DNA from: Acidobacteria bacterium UBA7540
GTDB taxonomy: Bacteria > Acidobacteriota > Terriglobia > UBA7540
Reading direction: 5' to 3'
Length of the DNA stretch: 7,612 nucleotides
NCBI GenBank assembly: GCA_002478145.1
Contig: DLMI01000225.1
Coordinates: 1 to 7,612 of the forward strand
A program made the position numbers and the translations under genes. Of this stretch, positions 6,529 through 7,612 are shown piece by piece. Each line of letters starts with the position of its first letter. Position 1 is the first letter of the stretch. The notes below the pieces were generated by a model. The model was not told the origin of the DNA. It did not search any database and worked only from the letters and a program-made list of their open reading frames with translations.

Positions 6529-7560
6529 TCAAGCCGCCCGCCGTTCGTAGCGGTGATGCAGTCCGCCGACTTCCGGCAGTTCAATGACTGACCCCAGCTC
6601 CGGCGGTTGAACCGGCCTGCTGTCCGGCGCATCTTTCTCCAGCGACAAGAGCGTGCGCGCCCCATGGTAATAAACGAAATACAATTTAAGAGTGCGCCGC
6701 AGAGACGATTCGTTGAACACGATGAGGTGGTCCAGACATTCCCGTCGGATGGATCCGATCAGGCGCTCCACATAGGGACTCTGCCATGGCGATCGTGGGG
6801 CCGTCAGGACTTCGCGAATCGCCATGCCTCGGACTCGTTGCCGGAAGACGTCGCCATAGACGCTATCGCGATCATGGAGCAGGTAGCGTGGGGCCGTGTC
6901 CCAAGGGAAGGCCTCAGCAATCTCTTGTGCCGTCCAATCCGAGGTGGGATGGGCGGTGACGTTGAATTGAATCACGCGGCGCCGATGATGGGCCAAAACC
7001 ACAAAGACGAAGAGGATTGGAAAGTTCACCGTCGGCACCACGAAGAAATCGGTCGAGACCAATTGCTTCAGGTGACTGTCGAGGAACGTACGCCACGTCT
7101 GGGAGGGTGGTTTTCGGGGACGCTCCATGTACTTGGCGACGGTGGATTGAGAGAGTTCAAATCCGAGCTTCAGGAGTTCGCCATGGATGCGTGGTGCTCC
7201 CCAGAACGAATTCGCCAGGCTCATCTTCCGGATGAGGTCTCGAGCCTCACGAGACACTTCAGGCCTTCCAGGCCGACGGTGCCTACTCTTCCAGGTCCAA
7301 TACAGGCGGAATCCCCGGCGATGCCAGGCAAGGACCGTTTCCGGCTTGACGATGATGAGCGGCGAACGCCAGCCGGACCACAGGTGCAGCAGCCATGCCC
7401 ACAAGAGGCGGTCCAGCTCCGCGAGTCGAACGCGCCCACGCTGCGACCTTTGAAGCACGTTGATCTGGTGGCGGAGGGCAAGATTCTCCAACTGCAAGGC
7501 CGCGCGTGTTTGGAAGCAGGAGCGGAGGGTGCCAAGGAAGGAAAGAAATAGTGTAAACAT
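6529..7560 (-). CDS. Insertion-sequence transposase, rve/DDE integrase-core family (IS3/IS481-like)
   Basis: Single-ORF transposase, 343 residues from the ATG at 7560; a TTG four codons upstream is possible, and neither start has a good Shine-Dalgarno. N-terminal residues ~17-100 carry a helix-rich region (LENLALRHQINVLQR, then LWSGWRSPLIIVKPETVLAWH) characteristic of a widespread 'integrase core' transposase group. Residues ~100-145 form a second helix-turn-helix (FWGAPRIHGELLKLG). The catalytic core has Asp171 (STDFFVVP), Asp230 (LLHDRDSVYG) and Glu265 (SPYVERLIGSIRREC), with D-to-E spacing of 34 as in IS3-like enzymes. The ending GGLHHRYERRAA is the normal C-terminus, so the gene is full length. 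Near the C-terminus it reads ARTLLSL, where I expect ARTHLSL, a possible loss of a conserved His. Left and right inverted repeats were not found; the right end is at or beyond the window edge. Confidence 0.9.
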   Translation of the reverse strand: MFTLFLSFLGTLRSCFQTRAALQLENLALRHQINVLQRSQRGRVRLAELDRLLWAWLLHLWSGWRSPLIIVKPETVLAWHRRGFRLYWTWKSRHRRPGRPEVSREARDLIRKMSLANSFWGAPRIHGELLKLGFELSQSTVAKYMERPRKPPSQTWRTFLDSHLKQLVSTDFFVVPTVNFPILFVFVVLAHHRRRVIQFNVTAHPTSDWTAQEIAEAFPWDTAPRYLLHDRDSVYGDVFRQRVRGMAIREVLTAPRSPWQSPYVERLIGSIRRECLDHLIVFNESSLRRTLKLYFVYYHGARTLLSLEKDAPDSRPVQPPELGSVIELPEVGGLHHRYERRAA

Positions 7561-7612
7561 TGGGAGCGGCAAGCATAGCAGCAGGAGCGAACTATACAGA
7601 ACGTCATAAATA

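Noticed and set aside
6607..7551. Long plus-strand reading frame (314 codons) opposite the transposase.
   Set aside because: It is the antisense shadow of the transposase gene, whose minus-strand frame has complete family motifs.
1..7612. Search for CRISPR arrays, tRNA genes and rRNA.
   Set aside because: No regularly spaced repeat-spacer pattern, no convincing T-loop/acceptor arrangement and no rRNA-like sequence was seen on either strand.

Overview
This window looks like a piece of an accessory (defence and mobile-element) island from a moderately GC-rich, probably soil or environmental bacterium. The integrase and the DDE transposase resemble types I associate with Acidobacteriota, Verrucomicrobiota, Planctomycetota and Chloroflexota. 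That taxonomic guess is weak, because the window has no housekeeping or ribosomal gene to anchor it.

Layout from left to right. (1) 1-468 has no intact gene, but it holds a decayed copy of the upstream region and first ~20 codons of a tyrosine integrase (about 175-340). (2) 469-2726, minus strand, is a two-gene AbiE-type (type IV) toxin-antitoxin operon. The antitoxin comes first (1890-2726) and overlaps the toxin (469-1893) by the 4-base ATGA. The toxin is unusual: a nucleotidyltransferase domain is followed by a WYL-like domain and a C-terminal C-C-H-C zinc-finger-like motif. (3) 2727-3018 is a divergent regulatory region with a promoter and candidate operator for the first operon, then a full copy of the repeat seen at 175-340. 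(4) 3019-4209, plus strand, is an intact 396-residue tyrosine recombinase with its catalytic residues in place. (5) 4297-6070, minus strand, is a second, differently built AbiE operon, with antitoxin and toxin overlapping by 11 bases. (6) 6071-6528 has no gene I can support. (7) 6529-7560, minus strand, is an intact rve/DDE insertion-sequence transposase whose element ends I could not locate.

The most interesting structure is the repeated plan 'integrase on plus, convergent AbiE pair on minus'. It occurs once with a broken integrase stub (left unit) and once with an intact integrase (right unit). Both integrase starts lie downstream of the same ~100-base block, which contains a pair of 9-mers related to GTGTGCCAC spaced at exactly 11 bases. 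A third, more degenerate pair with the same 11-base period lies just after the integrase stop codon (4253-4272). I read this as tandem integration of related elements, each carrying a different AbiE module, with the 9-mer pairs as candidate integrase binding or attachment-region sites. The repeats are visible in the sequence; their role is inference.

Expected function: in each AbiE operon the winged-helix antitoxin should repress the promoter and neutralise the nucleotidyltransferase toxin. The family is known for phage abortive infection and for modifying tRNA 3' ends. The modules may both defend the host and stabilise the mobile element that carries them.
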